DNA from: an uncultured Eubacteriales bacterium
GTDB taxonomy: Bacteria > Bacillota > Clostridia > Christensenellales > Aristaeellaceae
DNA: 33,492 bases
Direction of reading: 5' to 3'
Assembly: GCA_902764285.1 (NCBI GenBank)
Contig: CACWVN010000040.1
Coordinates: 1-33,492, forward strand
Part shown: positions 24,011 through 31,852 of the stretch, one piece after another
How the letters are laid out: the number at the start of each line of letters is the position of its first letter
How positions within the stretch are numbered: position 1 is the stretch's first letter
The notes under the pieces: generated by a model
Database searches by the model: none
What the model was told of the DNA's origin: nothing
Seen by the model: the letters and a program-made list of their open reading frames with translations, nothing else
Made by a program: the position numbers and the translations under genes

Positions 24011-25243
24011 TCACTTGATCTTCCTAAACGCGATCACCGCGTTGTGGCCGCCGAAACCCAGCGAAGAGGACATGGCGAACGCGGGATCGGCCTTCACGGC
24101 CGCGTTGGGCACGTTGTTCAGGTCGCATTCGGGATCGGGCTGATCCAGGTGGATCGTGGGCGGCACGACGCCCTCGCGCAGCGCCATGGCGCAGACGACG
24201 GCTTCCACGCCGCCCGCCGCGCCCAGCATGTGGCCGGTCATGGACTTGGTGGAGCTGACCAGCGCGGCCCGCGCCGCGTCCTCCCCCAGCGCCTTCTTGA
24301 TGGCCAGGGTTTCCACCCTGTCGTTCATCGGCGTGCCGGTGCCGTGGGCGTTGATGTACAGCTTTTCGCCGTCGTACCCGGCCTCCTGCAGCGCCAGCCG
24401 CATGGCATTGGCCGCGCCCACGGCCTCGGGCTCGGGCGCGGTGATGTGGTAGGCGTCGCAGGTGTTGCCGTAGCCGCAGATCTCGGCGTAGATCTTCGCG
24501 CCGCGGGCGACGGCGTGCTCATACGCCTCCAGCACCACGATGCCGGAGCCCTCGCCCATCACGAATCCGGAGCGCCGCGCGTCGAAGGGCAGCGACGCCG
24601 CGTTGGGGTCCTCGCTCTCGCTCAGCGCCTTCATGTTGGTAAAGCCCGCCACGGCCAGCGGCGTGATCGTCGCTTCCGCGCCGCCGGCGATGATCGCGTC
24701 GGCATGGCCGTACTTGACGGCCCGGAACGCCTCGCCGATGGCATGGCTGCCGGTGGCGCAGGCCGTCACCACGGGCAGGCACGGTCCCTTCGCGTTGAAG
24801 CGGATGGCGATGTTGCCCGCCGCCATGTTGCCGATCATCATCGGCACGAAGAACGGCGACACCCGGGAAGGCCCGCGGTTCAGCAGCTTCTCGGTCTCCT
24901 GCACGAAGGTCTGCATGCCGCCGATGCCGCTGCCCACATAGACGCCGAGACGCTCCGGAGCCACGGTGCCCTCGATGCCGCTGTCGGCCACGGCCTGGAT
25001 GGCCGCCGCCATGGCGTACTGGGCGAACATATCGGTGCGCTTGGCCTGGGCGCGGTCGATGCCCGCCGCTTCGGGATCGAAATCCTTCACTTCAGCGGCC
25101 ACCTTGACCTTGCAGGCCGCGGTATCGAATCGGGTGATCGGCCCGATGCCGCACACGCCGCGCGTCAGATTGTCGAAAAACGTGCCAACGTCGTTGCCCA
25201 CCGGGGAAATGACGCCCATGCCGGTGATAACTACTCTATTCAT
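24011..25243 (-). CDS. fabF: 3-oxoacyl-ACP synthase II FabF
   Basis: A 410-residue condensing enzyme extending acyl-ACP with malonyl-ACP. Catalytic residues are Cys162 (VTACATGSHAIG), His300 (NAHGTGT), Lys333 and His338 (SMTGHMLGAAGG). GEGSGIVVLE and the C-terminal SSLGFGGHNA are conserved. The ATG at 25243 gives the standard MNRVVITGMG start behind GAGGT; the open frame continues upstream 33 codons only through a heptad-repeat element. A 102-bp spacer holding that element separates it from fabG. Confidence 0.97.
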   Translation of the reverse strand: MNRVVITGMGVISPVGNDVGTFFDNLTRGVCGIGPITRFDTAACKVKVAAEVKDFDPEAAGIDRAQAKRTDMFAQYAMAAAIQAVADSGIEGTVAPERLGVYVGSGIGGMQTFVQETEKLLNRGPSRVSPFFVPMMIGNMAAGNIAIRFNAKGPCLPVVTACATGSHAIGEAFRAVKYGHADAIIAGGAEATITPLAVAGFTNMKALSESEDPNAASLPFDARRSGFVMGEGSGIVVLEAYEHAVARGAKIYAEICGYGNTCDAYHITAPEPEAVGAANAMRLALQEAGYDGEKLYINAHGTGTPMNDRVETLAIKKALGEDAARAALVSSTKSMTGHMLGAAGGVEAVVCAMALREGVVPPTIHLDQPDPECDLNNVPNAAVKADPAFAMSSSLGFGGHNAVIAFRKIK

Positions 25244-25254
25244 AGCATACCTCG

Positions 25255-25342
25255 CAGTGATAGTGAGGAATGAGGAGTGAGAAGCGAGGAGTACAGAATG
25301 GCCTGGAAAAGGCAATTGTATTCCTCTCTCCTCGCTTTCCAA
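25255..25342. repeat. Heptad-repeat inverted element, fabG-fabF spacer
   Basis: Five in-phase heptads, GTGAGGA, ATGAGGA, GTGAGAA, GCGAGGA and GTACAGA, run from 25263 to 25297. A complementary pyrimidine-rich arm follows at about 25321-25342. AAGCGAGGAG (25282-25291) is perfectly complementary to CTCCTCGCTT (25328-25337), so the transcript can fold into a purine/pyrimidine hairpin. Confidence 0.75.
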
Positions 25343-25345
25343 TTC

Positions 25346-26086
25346 CTATCTCATGAAGAACCCGCCGTCCACGTTCAGCACCGCGCCGGTGATGTATCCG
25401 GCGTCGTCGCCCACCAGGAAGGCCACCGCGGCGGCCACGTCCTCGGGCTTGCCCATGCGTCCCACGGGAATGGTCTTGCTGGCCGCTTCCAGCGCGTCCT
25501 GGTTCATGTTCGCGGTCATCGGCGTTTCGATGAACCCCGGCGCGACGGCGTTGCAGGTGACGCCGCGGCTGGCCAGCTCCCGCGCGATGGTCTTCGTCAG
25601 GCCCACCACGCCCGCCTTCGAGGCCGCGTAGTTCGCCTGGCCGGCGTTACCCATCAGGCCCGCGATGGAAGCGATGTTCACGATGCGGCCATAGCGCTTG
25701 CGCATGAAATCGGCGTACAGCGCGCGGATCATCAAAAACGTGCCCTTCAGGTTCACGTTGATCACCGCGTCGAAGTCCTCCGGGGACATGCGCAGCGCCA
25801 GCTTGTCGCGGGTGATGCCCGCGTTGTTCACCAGGATGTCCACGCCGCCCAGCTCGTCTTTGACCTGTTTCACGGCGGCAGCCACCTGGTCGGCGTCGGT
25901 GATGTCGCACCGCACGGCGCAGGCCTTCACGCCCAGCGCGCGGATCTCCGCGGCGGTCTGTTCGGTGGTCTCCAGGGCGCCCGCGTCCAGCACGGCCACG
26001 TCCGCGCCCAGGCTGGCCAGCTTCAGCGCGATGGCGCGGCCGATGCCGCGCGCGCCGCCCGTGACCAGCGCTACTCTGCCATTCAT
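25346..26086 (-). CDS. fabG: 3-oxoacyl-ACP reductase FabG
   Basis: A 246-residue short-chain dehydrogenase reducing 3-oxoacyl-ACP with NADPH. The nucleotide-binding motif is TGGARGIG (9-16), then NNAG (87-90). The catalytic triad is Ser140, Tyr153 and Lys157 in NIASIAG and YAASKAG. The length is normal. The ATG at 26086 has only a GGGGG stretch 9 bp upstream, weaker than its neighbours. It is flanked on both sides by heptad-repeat spacers, which isolates it within an otherwise tight operon. Confidence 0.97.
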   Translation of the reverse strand: MNGRVALVTGGARGIGRAIALKLASLGADVAVLDAGALETTEQTAAEIRALGVKACAVRCDITDADQVAAAVKQVKDELGGVDILVNNAGITRDKLALRMSPEDFDAVINVNLKGTFLMIRALYADFMRKRYGRIVNIASIAGLMGNAGQANYAASKAGVVGLTKTIARELASRGVTCNAVAPGFIETPMTANMNQDALEAASKTIPVGRMGKPEDVAAAVAFLVGDDAGYITGAVLNVDGGFFMR

Positions 26087-26109
26087 AGTGTTGTCCCCCG
26101 CTTCGTTAT

Positions 26110-26195
26110 TATAGGGTTGAGAGTTCAGAGTGAAGAGTGAAGATAAAGTAGGCCGGGTGACGGCATGTCGATCTCAACTCTGAACTCTGATCTCT
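26110..26195. repeat. Heptad-repeat inverted element, fabK-fabG spacer
   Basis: In-phase heptads TTGAGAG, TTCAGAG, TGAAGAG and TGAAGAT run from 26117 to 26144, with an opposing arm at 26171-26195. AGAGTTCAGAGT (26120-26131) is perfectly complementary to ACTCTGAACTCT (26177-26188). It occupies the place where many Clostridia carry fabD. Confidence 0.8.
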
Positions 26196-26206
26196 CCATG
26201 ACCGCG

Positions 26207-27154
26207 TCAGCGCAGGCGGTCCGCGGCGTTGCCGAGGATCTCCTCGCAGCCGCGCATCAGGTCGTCGACGATCTCCGCGGCGCTCTGCTCCTGCTTCACC
26301 AGGGCGGCGATCTGTCCCGCCAGGAAGCTGCCCTCCTGCAGGTTGCCGTCCACGGCGGCCTTGCGCACCGCGCCGGTGCCGAAGGCGCTCAGCTCGTCGT
26401 CGGAGACCTCAGGATCGCGTTCCAGCTCCGCGAACTTGTTGACAAAGGGGTTGCGCAGCGCGCGCACCGGGTGGCCCAGCCGGCGGCCGGTCACCTGGGT
26501 GTCGATGTCCCGGGCGGCGAGCACCTTCTGCTTGTAATTCGGGTGGATGCCGCATTCAAAGGCCGAGAGGAACCGCGTGCCGCACTGCACGCCCTCGGCG
26601 CCCAGCATGAACGCCGCCGCCATGCCGCGGCCGTCGGCGATGCCGCCCGCGGCGATCACGGGGATCTGCACCGCGTCCACCACCTGGGGCACCAGCGCCA
26701 TGGTGGTCAGCTCGCCCACGTGGCCGCCGGATTCCGTGCCCTCGGCGATCACGGCGGTCGCGCCGCTGCGCTCCACGCGGCGGGCGATCGCCACGGAGGG
26801 CACCACGGGCACCACCTTCACGCCGGCCTCGATCCAGGCGGGCATGTACTTGCCGGGCAGGCCCGCGCCGGTAGTGACCACCGGCACCTTTTCCTCGGCG
26901 ACCAGCTTTGCCACGGCCTCCACATGGGGGCTGAGCATCATGATGTTCACGCCGAAGGGCCTGTCGGTCAGCCGGCGGCACAGCTCGATCTGGCCGCGCA
27001 CGTAATCCGCATCGGCGTTCATGGCCGAAATGATGCCCAGGCCGCCGGCGTTGGAAACCGCCGCCGCCAGCTTCGCATCGGAAACCCAGGCCATGCCGCC
27101 CTGGAAGATCGGGTATCGGATGCCGATGGCATCGCAAATCCTTGAGCGCAGCAT
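26207..27154 (-). CDS. fabK: Enoyl-ACP reductase II FabK (FMN-dependent)
   Basis: A 315-residue FMN-binding TIM-barrel protein of the nitronate monooxygenase/FabK family. Its place directly after acpP in a fab operon identifies it as the trans-2-enoyl-ACP reductase. Features are YPIFQGGMAWVSDAKLAAAVSNAGGLG at the N-terminus, PFGVNIM, the ESGGHVGE flavin/active-site segment, IAAGGIADGRGMAAA and LGAEGVQCGTRFL. The ATG at 27154 shares one base with the acpP stop (TGATG). No FabI or FabL is present in the window. Confidence 0.95.
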   Translation of the reverse strand: MLRSRICDAIGIRYPIFQGGMAWVSDAKLAAAVSNAGGLGIISAMNADADYVRGQIELCRRLTDRPFGVNIMMLSPHVEAVAKLVAEEKVPVVTTGAGLPGKYMPAWIEAGVKVVPVVPSVAIARRVERSGATAVIAEGTESGGHVGELTTMALVPQVVDAVQIPVIAAGGIADGRGMAAAFMLGAEGVQCGTRFLSAFECGIHPNYKQKVLAARDIDTQVTGRRLGHPVRALRNPFVNKFAELERDPEVSDDELSAFGTGAVRKAAVDGNLQEGSFLAGQIAALVKQEQSAAEIVDDLMRGCEEILGNAADRLR

Positions 27155-27381
27155 CAGCCGGCGATCCTTTCGTTGATCAGGTTCACCAGGTCCTGCACGG
27201 TGGCAATGCCCTCTTCCAGCTCGATGGTGATGCCGAATTCATCTTCCAGCGTCATGACCATCTCGGCGATGTCCAGAGAATCCACATTCAGGTCCTTGAA
27301 GGTGCTTTCGGGGGTGATGGAAGCGGCGTCGATGCCCTTCGCGTCCACGATGGTCTCCACGATCTTTTCAAATACGTTCAT
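27154..27381 (-). CDS. acpP: Acyl carrier protein
   Basis: A 75-residue acidic four-helix carrier protein. The phosphopantetheine attachment Ser35 is in NVDSLDIAEMVM; the TFKDLNVDSLD context is the usual one. The ATG at 27381 follows a GGAGGTTATC-type site (around 27386-27394). It couples by a one-base overlap to fabK and lies 68 bp after fabH. Confidence 0.98.
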   Translation of the reverse strand: MNVFEKIVETIVDAKGIDAASITPESTFKDLNVDSLDIAEMVMTLEDEFGITIELEEGIATVQDLVNLINERIAG

Positions 27382-27449
27382 GATGATAACCTCCTGTAAT
27401 GATGTCGTCGTTGGGTAAATCTATATCATGCCGCGGGCGCCGAAGAGTA

Positions 27450-28397
27450 TCAGAACTCGATCAGCGCCGTACCCGTGCATAATCCCGCGCCGAAGGCGTT
27501 CAGGATCACGCGGCAGCCCGGTTTCAGCTTGCCCGCGCGGTTCAGCTCGTCCAGCAGCACCGGAACGGTGGCCGAGGACGTGTTGCCCGTGCGCTCGATG
27601 TTGTGGGGGAAGCGGTCCTCGCCCACCTTCAGGCGGGTGCGAACGGCCTCGAGGATGCGCATGTTGGCCTGGTGCAGCACGTAGAAATCCACGTCCTCCG
27701 GCTGCAGGCCGGCGCGCTCCAGCATTTCGCGGATATCCCTGAACGAATGGGACACCGCGAATTTGTAGACCTCCTGGCCCTGCATCTTCAGAAAGCAGGC
27801 GGGCCGGGGATCCACGGCGAAGGGGCTGTTGCCCGGATCGGTGTTCGCGAACAGCACCTCGCGGCGCGGTTCGCCGCGGAAGCAAACGTCCTTCACGCCG
27901 TCGCCCTCGCCCACCACGGCCGCGCCGGCGGCGTCGCCGAACAGCACGCAGGTGCCGCGGTCGGTCCAGTCGGAGAAACGGGAGAGCGCCTCGGCGCTGA
28001 GCACCAGGATCTTCCTGGCGCGGCCCATCGCCAGCAGACCCTCGGCCACGGCCAGCGCAGCGATGAACCCGGTGCAGCCGCCGTTCAGGTCGACGCCCAT
28101 GCATTTCAAACCCACGGCGGGCTGGATATCCATGGCCAGCGCCGGGGAGAGCGTCTCGGCCAGCACGGTGCTGACCAGCACGAAATCGATATCCTGCGGC
28201 GTCAGCCCGGCGTTTTCGATGGCGTTCTTCGCGGCGGTCTCCGCCAGCGATTGCAGCGTCTCGTCCGTCAGCACCCGGCGCTCGCGGATGCCGGTGCGGG
28301 TGGAGATCCACTCGTCGTTGGTGTCCAGGAATTCGGCCAGGTCGTCGTTGGTGACGACGCGCTTCGGCAGGGCGCTGCCGGTGCCCAGTATCTTCAA
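27450..28397 (-). CDS. fabH: 3-oxoacyl-ACP synthase III FabH
   Basis: A 315-residue initiating condensing enzyme joining acyl-CoA to malonyl-ACP. The catalytic triad is Cys108, His242 (VLHQANMRI) and Asn272 (IERTGNTSSATVP). GTGSALPKRVVTNDDL and WISTRTGIRERR at the N-terminus are diagnostic. The nucleophile context, LNGGCTGF, departs from the usual NAACSGF or NAACAGF. The start is a TTG at 28397, secured by AAGGAGGAAT 8 bp upstream and by the MarR gene ending 3 bp before it; there is no nearby ATG. Confidence 0.95.
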   Translation of the reverse strand: MKILGTGSALPKRVVTNDDLAEFLDTNDEWISTRTGIRERRVLTDETLQSLAETAAKNAIENAGLTPQDIDFVLVSTVLAETLSPALAMDIQPAVGLKCMGVDLNGGCTGFIAALAVAEGLLAMGRARKILVLSAEALSRFSDWTDRGTCVLFGDAAGAAVVGEGDGVKDVCFRGEPRREVLFANTDPGNSPFAVDPRPACFLKMQGQEVYKFAVSHSFRDIREMLERAGLQPEDVDFYVLHQANMRILEAVRTRLKVGEDRFPHNIERTGNTSSATVPVLLDELNRAGKLKPGCRVILNAFGAGLCTGTALIEF

Positions 28398-28400
28398 AGG

Positions 28401-28886
28401 TTATTCCTCCTTGTCCTTGAAAAGGGGCCCGTCCAGCTCCTCTATTTTCTGCCTGAAAAACCCGTTCAGACCCTGCAGCGCGTGCATCAGCATCGGGCAT
28501 TCATCGGCGCTCAAGCTCTCGCGCACGGCGTTGATCATCTTCCTCTGGGCGAAGCGGTATCCCACGAACGCCTGGAAGCCCTGCTCCGTCAGGCTGATGC
28601 GCACCTGGCGGGCGTCGCTGGCGCTGCGCTGCTTGGCGACGTAGCCCTTCGCCTCCAGCCGCTTGACCATGGCCGTCACGGACGGCAGCGTGATATCCAG
28701 ATCCTGGGAAATCTCCGTGACCGTCCGGCCATTGGGCCGGCCGCCGCCCACACTTTCGATGGCGCGCATCTCGGCCATGCTCAGCCGGCCGCCGCTCAGA
28801 TCCTCCAGCATGATCTGTTCGATCTTGCCCGCGATGCGGTACGTCTCCACCAGCAGGCGGTTCAATTCGTTTCCAAATGCATCCAC
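28401..28886 (-). CDS. MarR-family regulator of the fab operon (FabT-like)
   Basis: A 161-residue winged-helix repressor at the head of the fatty acid synthesis operon, the position of FabT in streptococci and of related regulators in Clostridia. FabT uses acyl-ACP as co-repressor; whether this protein does is inference. The winged helix spans about residues 52-100 (TVTEISQDLDITLPSVTAMVKRLEAKGYV, then a wing with SASDARQVRISLT). The start is a GTG at 28886 behind GGAGG (28899-28895, spacing 8). A palindrome overlapping the operon's -10 is a likely autoregulatory operator. Confidence 0.88.
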   Translation of the reverse strand: MDAFGNELNRLLVETYRIAGKIEQIMLEDLSGGRLSMAEMRAIESVGGGRPNGRTVTEISQDLDITLPSVTAMVKRLEAKGYVAKQRSASDARQVRISLTEQGFQAFVGYRFAQRKMINAVRESLSADECPMLMHALQGLNGFFRQKIEELDGPLFKDKEE

Positions 28887-28919
28887 GCGCCATGCCTCCC
28901 TCGTGTCGGACGCGCTTCA

Positions 28920-28964
28920 ATTAGTTAGTCTATCTAATTATACAGTGCGTCCACAGGTTGTCAA
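28920..28964 (-). promoter_or_regulatory. fab operon promoter with overlapping MarR-type operator
   Basis: Minus-strand TTGACA (28964-28959) and TATAAT (28942-28937), spacing 16. The palindrome ATTAGTTA-GTC-TATCTAAT (28920-28938; eight-base arms, one mismatch) covers the end of the -10 and the start site. Its AT-rich symmetry fits MarR/FabT operators. Confidence 0.85.
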
Positions 28965-29049
28965 GCCTTTGCCACAAGGTTTAATGTAATTTTTTCATAA
29001 TTACGTGAAATGGTTTTTAAAACAAGATTCTTCCCGCGCCCCAAAAGTG

Positions 29050-29100
29050 CGCGACGGCGGCGCTTTCGGGCTCGTTTGCCCGGGTTGCGCCGCCGTCGCG
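29050..29100 (-). terminator. Long hairpin after the GT2 gene
   Basis: A perfect 14-bp stem (29050-29063 with 29087-29100) has an inner CGGGC/GCCCG stem. On the minus strand it follows the glycosyltransferase stop by 16 bp and is followed by ACTTTTGG. Confidence 0.7.
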
Positions 29101-29116
29101 GAGGAAATGATTATGT

Positions 29117-29980
29117 TTACTTTAAGTCCCCCGTCTCTTCAAACGGGCGGTTGAATTTGCGCTGTTCCAGGATCTTGGCGTCCACCAGCGCCCGGTACCA
29201 GCGGTGGTACATGTAGTTAAAGACGAAGCCTTCCTTTCCGTCCAGGAAGCCCAGCCGGAAGATGTAATAATAGACGAACAGCATCCAGCTGCGCAGGAAC
29301 ATGGGCAGCCGGTAATAGACGCCGTACTTTTTCCGCCGCGTGCCGGTGATGGCGGCGTCGCCGCCGCCCAGCCCCGCGGACTTGCCGCGGGTGTATTCGA
29401 TGTAGTCCTGCATCTCGCGGGTGGCGTACCAGTTCATCTTGCCGATCCAGTGGGTCATGTCCTTGAAATCCTGGTGGATGAACCTTTCCCGGCAGGATAC
29501 AGAACGCCCCGAGGACAGCACGGTATGCTCGTCCATGCGCCGGTCCTCGATCCGGCCGACGCCGGTCTTGAACAGCATCAGCTTGCGCTTGTTTCGGCAG
29601 CCGTGCCGGATCCTCCGGCCCATGAAAACCAGCCAGGCCTCCATCGTGATGCCGTTCACGTCGTCGCCGGCGTGCGCGTCCATCAGGGCGGTCAACTCCG
29701 CGATCAATGCCGGCGTCAGCCGCTCGTCGGCGTCCAGCCGGAACGTCCATTTGGTGTCGATGCCGGCGTTGTCCAGCGCCCAGTTGAACTGGCGGGCGTA
29801 GTTTTCAAAGGGATGCGAAAGCACCTCCGCGCCCGTGCGGCGGGCGATTTCGCAGGTGGCGTCGTCACTGCCGCTGTCCACCACCACGACCCGCGCCGCG
29901 AAGCTGCGGATGGATTCCAGGCAGTCCGGCAGATTCTGCTCCTCGTTCTTGGTGAGTATGATAAACGTCACGTCCGCCAT
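29117..29980 (-). CDS. Family 2 glycosyltransferase (WaaE/KdtX-like)
   Basis: A 287-residue GT-A-fold glycosyltransferase. The N-terminus is FIILTKNEEQNLPDCLES, followed by the nucleotide-site VVVDSGSDD (32-40) and the metal-binding DAD (83-85) in RLDADER. The C-terminal part, with RLPMFLRSWMLFVYYYIFRLGFLDGKEGF, resembles the WaaE/lipopolysaccharide-core-like subgroup and may sit against the membrane. Donor and acceptor are unknown; surface polysaccharide assembly is likely from the neighbouring GT4 and TagB/TagF-like genes. The ATG at 29980 follows GGAGGCG. It is transcribed away from the GT4 gene. Confidence 0.88.
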   Translation of the reverse strand: MADVTFIILTKNEEQNLPDCLESIRSFAARVVVVDSGSDDATCEIARRTGAEVLSHPFENYARQFNWALDNAGIDTKWTFRLDADERLTPALIAELTALMDAHAGDDVNGITMEAWLVFMGRRIRHGCRNKRKLMLFKTGVGRIEDRRMDEHTVLSSGRSVSCRERFIHQDFKDMTHWIGKMNWYATREMQDYIEYTRGKSAGLGGGDAAITGTRRKKYGVYYRLPMFLRSWMLFVYYYIFRLGFLDGKEGFVFNYMYHRWYRALVDAKILEQRKFNRPFEETGDLK

Positions 29981-30026
29981 GCGCCGCGCCTCCGCTTTCG
30001 TACCGGTGAAATGGTCCTTCCCCTCT

Positions 30027-30054
30027 ATTATACCAGATTGCGCCGCGATTGCAA
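30027..30054 (-). promoter_or_regulatory. Promoter of the GT2 gene
   Basis: Minus-strand TTGCAA (30054-30049) and TATAAT (30032-30027) spaced 16 bp. It diverges from the GT4 promoter 18 bp away. Confidence 0.65.
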
Positions 30055-30071
30055 AGCCCGCGGCGCAATTC

Positions 30072-30101
30072 TTGACACCGGGCGCGGCGCTGGCATATAA
30101 T
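30072..30101 (+). promoter_or_regulatory. Promoter of the GT4 gene
   Basis: Perfect TTGACA (30072-30077) and TATAAT (30096-30101), spacing 18. A 12-bp palindrome, ACCATATATGGT (30103-30114), covers the expected start point and could be an operator. Confidence 0.8.
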
Positions 30102-30147
30102 AACCATATATGGTAAAAAGTCCCGGCGCGGCCGGGCGGGAGGCACT

Positions 30148-31245
30148 ATGGGCGCGAACGAGGGCGGAAGGCCGCTGCGGCTGCTGATCGTCAACGCCAC
30201 GGAAACCGGCTACAACGGCCAGACGATGTTCATACTGAAATACCTGCGGAACATGGATCTGACCGGCATGGCCGTCGGATATACCGCCGTAAACGATCCG
30301 CCGGAGGAGATCCGCGGCTACGTCTTCCCCCAGCGCAACCGGCGGCCCGTTTCCTATGCGCTGGGCCTGGCCCGGCTGATCCGGCGCGAAAAGTATGCCG
30401 TCGCGCACATCCACGGCAACAGTGCCACGCTGGCCGTAGAGACCACGGCGGCCTGGCTGGGCGGCGCGAAGGCGCGCATCGCCCACAGCCACAACACCTA
30501 CTGCATGCATCCCCGCTTCAACAGGCTGCTGAACCCGCTGTTCCAGCTGACGATCACCGATCGCATGGCCTGCGGCATTGAGGCCGGCCGGTGGATGTTC
30601 GGCAAGCGGCCGTTCGAGGTCATTCCCATCGCCGCCGACCCGGTCCGATACCGCTTCGACGCCGAGCGGCGGGAAGCCGCCCGGGCCTCCATGGGCATCG
30701 GCGACGACGAGCTGCTGATCGGCGTGGTGGCGCTGCTGTCGCCGTTCAAAAACCACGCTTTCCTGCTGAAAGCCTTCGCGCTGGCGCGCCGGCGCAACCC
30801 GAAGGTAAAGCTGGCGATCATCGGAGAAGGCCCGCTGCGCGGGGAACTGGAACAAAGCATCCTGCGCATGGACCTGGCCGACGCGGCGTTTCTGACCGGC
30901 AATGTGGACGACGTGCCCGACCGGCTGCAGGCGATGGATCTGATGGCGCTGCCTTCGCTGTACGAGGGCTTCCCCAACGTGCTGATCGAGGCGCAGATCG
31001 CCGGGCTGCCGGTGCTGGTATCCGACCGGGTGACGCGGGACTGCGACATCACCGGACTGCTCACCTATCTGCCGCTGGAGCCGAAGCCCTGGGCGGAGGC
31101 CATGGCCGGGGCGACGTTTACCGACCGGCCGGCGCAGAGCGCGCTGGGCTGCCGGCGGCTGGCCGAGCGCGGCTACGACGTGCGCGTAGAGGCCGCGAAG
31201 CTGCGCGCCCGGTATGAGGCGCTGGCTTCGCCGGGCAGGCGTTGA
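30148..31245 (+). CDS. Family 4 glycosyltransferase (capsule/exopolysaccharide type)
   Basis: A 365-residue GT-B retaining glycosyltransferase. The N-terminal acceptor domain opens with LRLLIVNATETGYNGQTMFI and has HIHGNSATL and RIAHSHNTY, features of EpsF-like enzymes of exopolysaccharide clusters. The C-terminal donor domain has GVVALLSPFKNHAFLLKAF, IIGEGPLRGELE and the EX7E motif (Glu273, Glu281) in SLYEGFPNVLIEA. Cytoplasmic, acting on a lipid-linked intermediate. The ATG at 30148 follows GGGAGG. Confidence 0.9.
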   Translation: MGANEGGRPLRLLIVNATETGYNGQTMFILKYLRNMDLTGMAVGYTAVNDPPEEIRGYVFPQRNRRPVSYALGLARLIRREKYAVAHIHGNSATLAVETTAAWLGGAKARIAHSHNTYCMHPRFNRLLNPLFQLTITDRMACGIEAGRWMFGKRPFEVIPIAADPVRYRFDAERREAARASMGIGDDELLIGVVALLSPFKNHAFLLKAFALARRRNPKVKLAIIGEGPLRGELEQSILRMDLADAAFLTGNVDDVPDRLQAMDLMALPSLYEGFPNVLIEAQIAGLPVLVSDRVTRDCDITGLLTYLPLEPKPWAEAMAGATFTDRPAQSALGCRRLAERGYDVRVEAAKLRARYEALASPGRR

Positions 31246-31332
31246 ACGGCTGCCCGGGAAAACAGATGAAAGACCGTGCTTTGTGCTTTGATGTCCGGGC
31301 GAATCGGCAGGCCGGCATTTTCGGAGGGAAAA

Positions 31333-31797
31333 ATGCTCGAAACAACAGTTCCCGCGCTTGAAGATTTATGGTTCAGACAAAAGCTGCTGGCCGACGAGGA
31401 TACGATGTCATACAATCACGCCTGGGGCGGCGCAATCCCTTTCCCGCAGGAAGAATGGCGGGATTGGTATGATCATTTGGTCGTTCATCATGACAACCGG
31501 CGCTATTACAGGTATTTGAAAAACGGGAACGACGGTTTTGTCGGAGAAATCGCATACCATTACGACCCCGAATATGACGGCTATGTCGCGGATGTGATCG
31601 TTTTTTCCGGGTTCCGGGGGAAGGGCTACGGACGCCGGGGACTGGAAATCCTTTGCGCGGCTGCAAAGGAAAACGGCATTGCGGCGCTTTACGACGATAT
31701 GGCCGTCGACAACCCCGCGATCGGACTTTTCCTAAAATGCGGATTTTCGGAAGAATACCGAACGGAAGACAAAATCATCCTGAAAAAGCGCCTGTAG
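31333..31797 (+). CDS. GNAT N-acetyltransferase, atypical base composition
   Basis: A 154-residue acetyltransferase. The core is YVADVIVFSGFRGKGYGRRG (about 95-114), holding the R/QxxGxG/A acetyl-CoA loop as RGKGYG, followed by NPAIGLFLKCGFSEE. The substrate is unknown. The ATG at 31333 follows GGAGGG; the frame is open further upstream but lacks a site. Compared with its neighbours it is visibly more AT-rich and uses TTA, AGA and AAA codons that are rare elsewhere in the window. That suggests recent acquisition between two surface-polysaccharide genes. Confidence 0.85.
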   Translation: MLETTVPALEDLWFRQKLLADEDTMSYNHAWGGAIPFPQEEWRDWYDHLVVHHDNRRYYRYLKNGNDGFVGEIAYHYDPEYDGYVADVIVFSGFRGKGYGRRGLEILCAAAKENGIAALYDDMAVDNPAIGLFLKCGFSEEYRTEDKIILKKRL

Positions 31798-31852
31798 CAT
31801 GCCTCCGGCCTGACAGCCCGATCCATCCTCACGCATGAATGAAAGGACGCCT

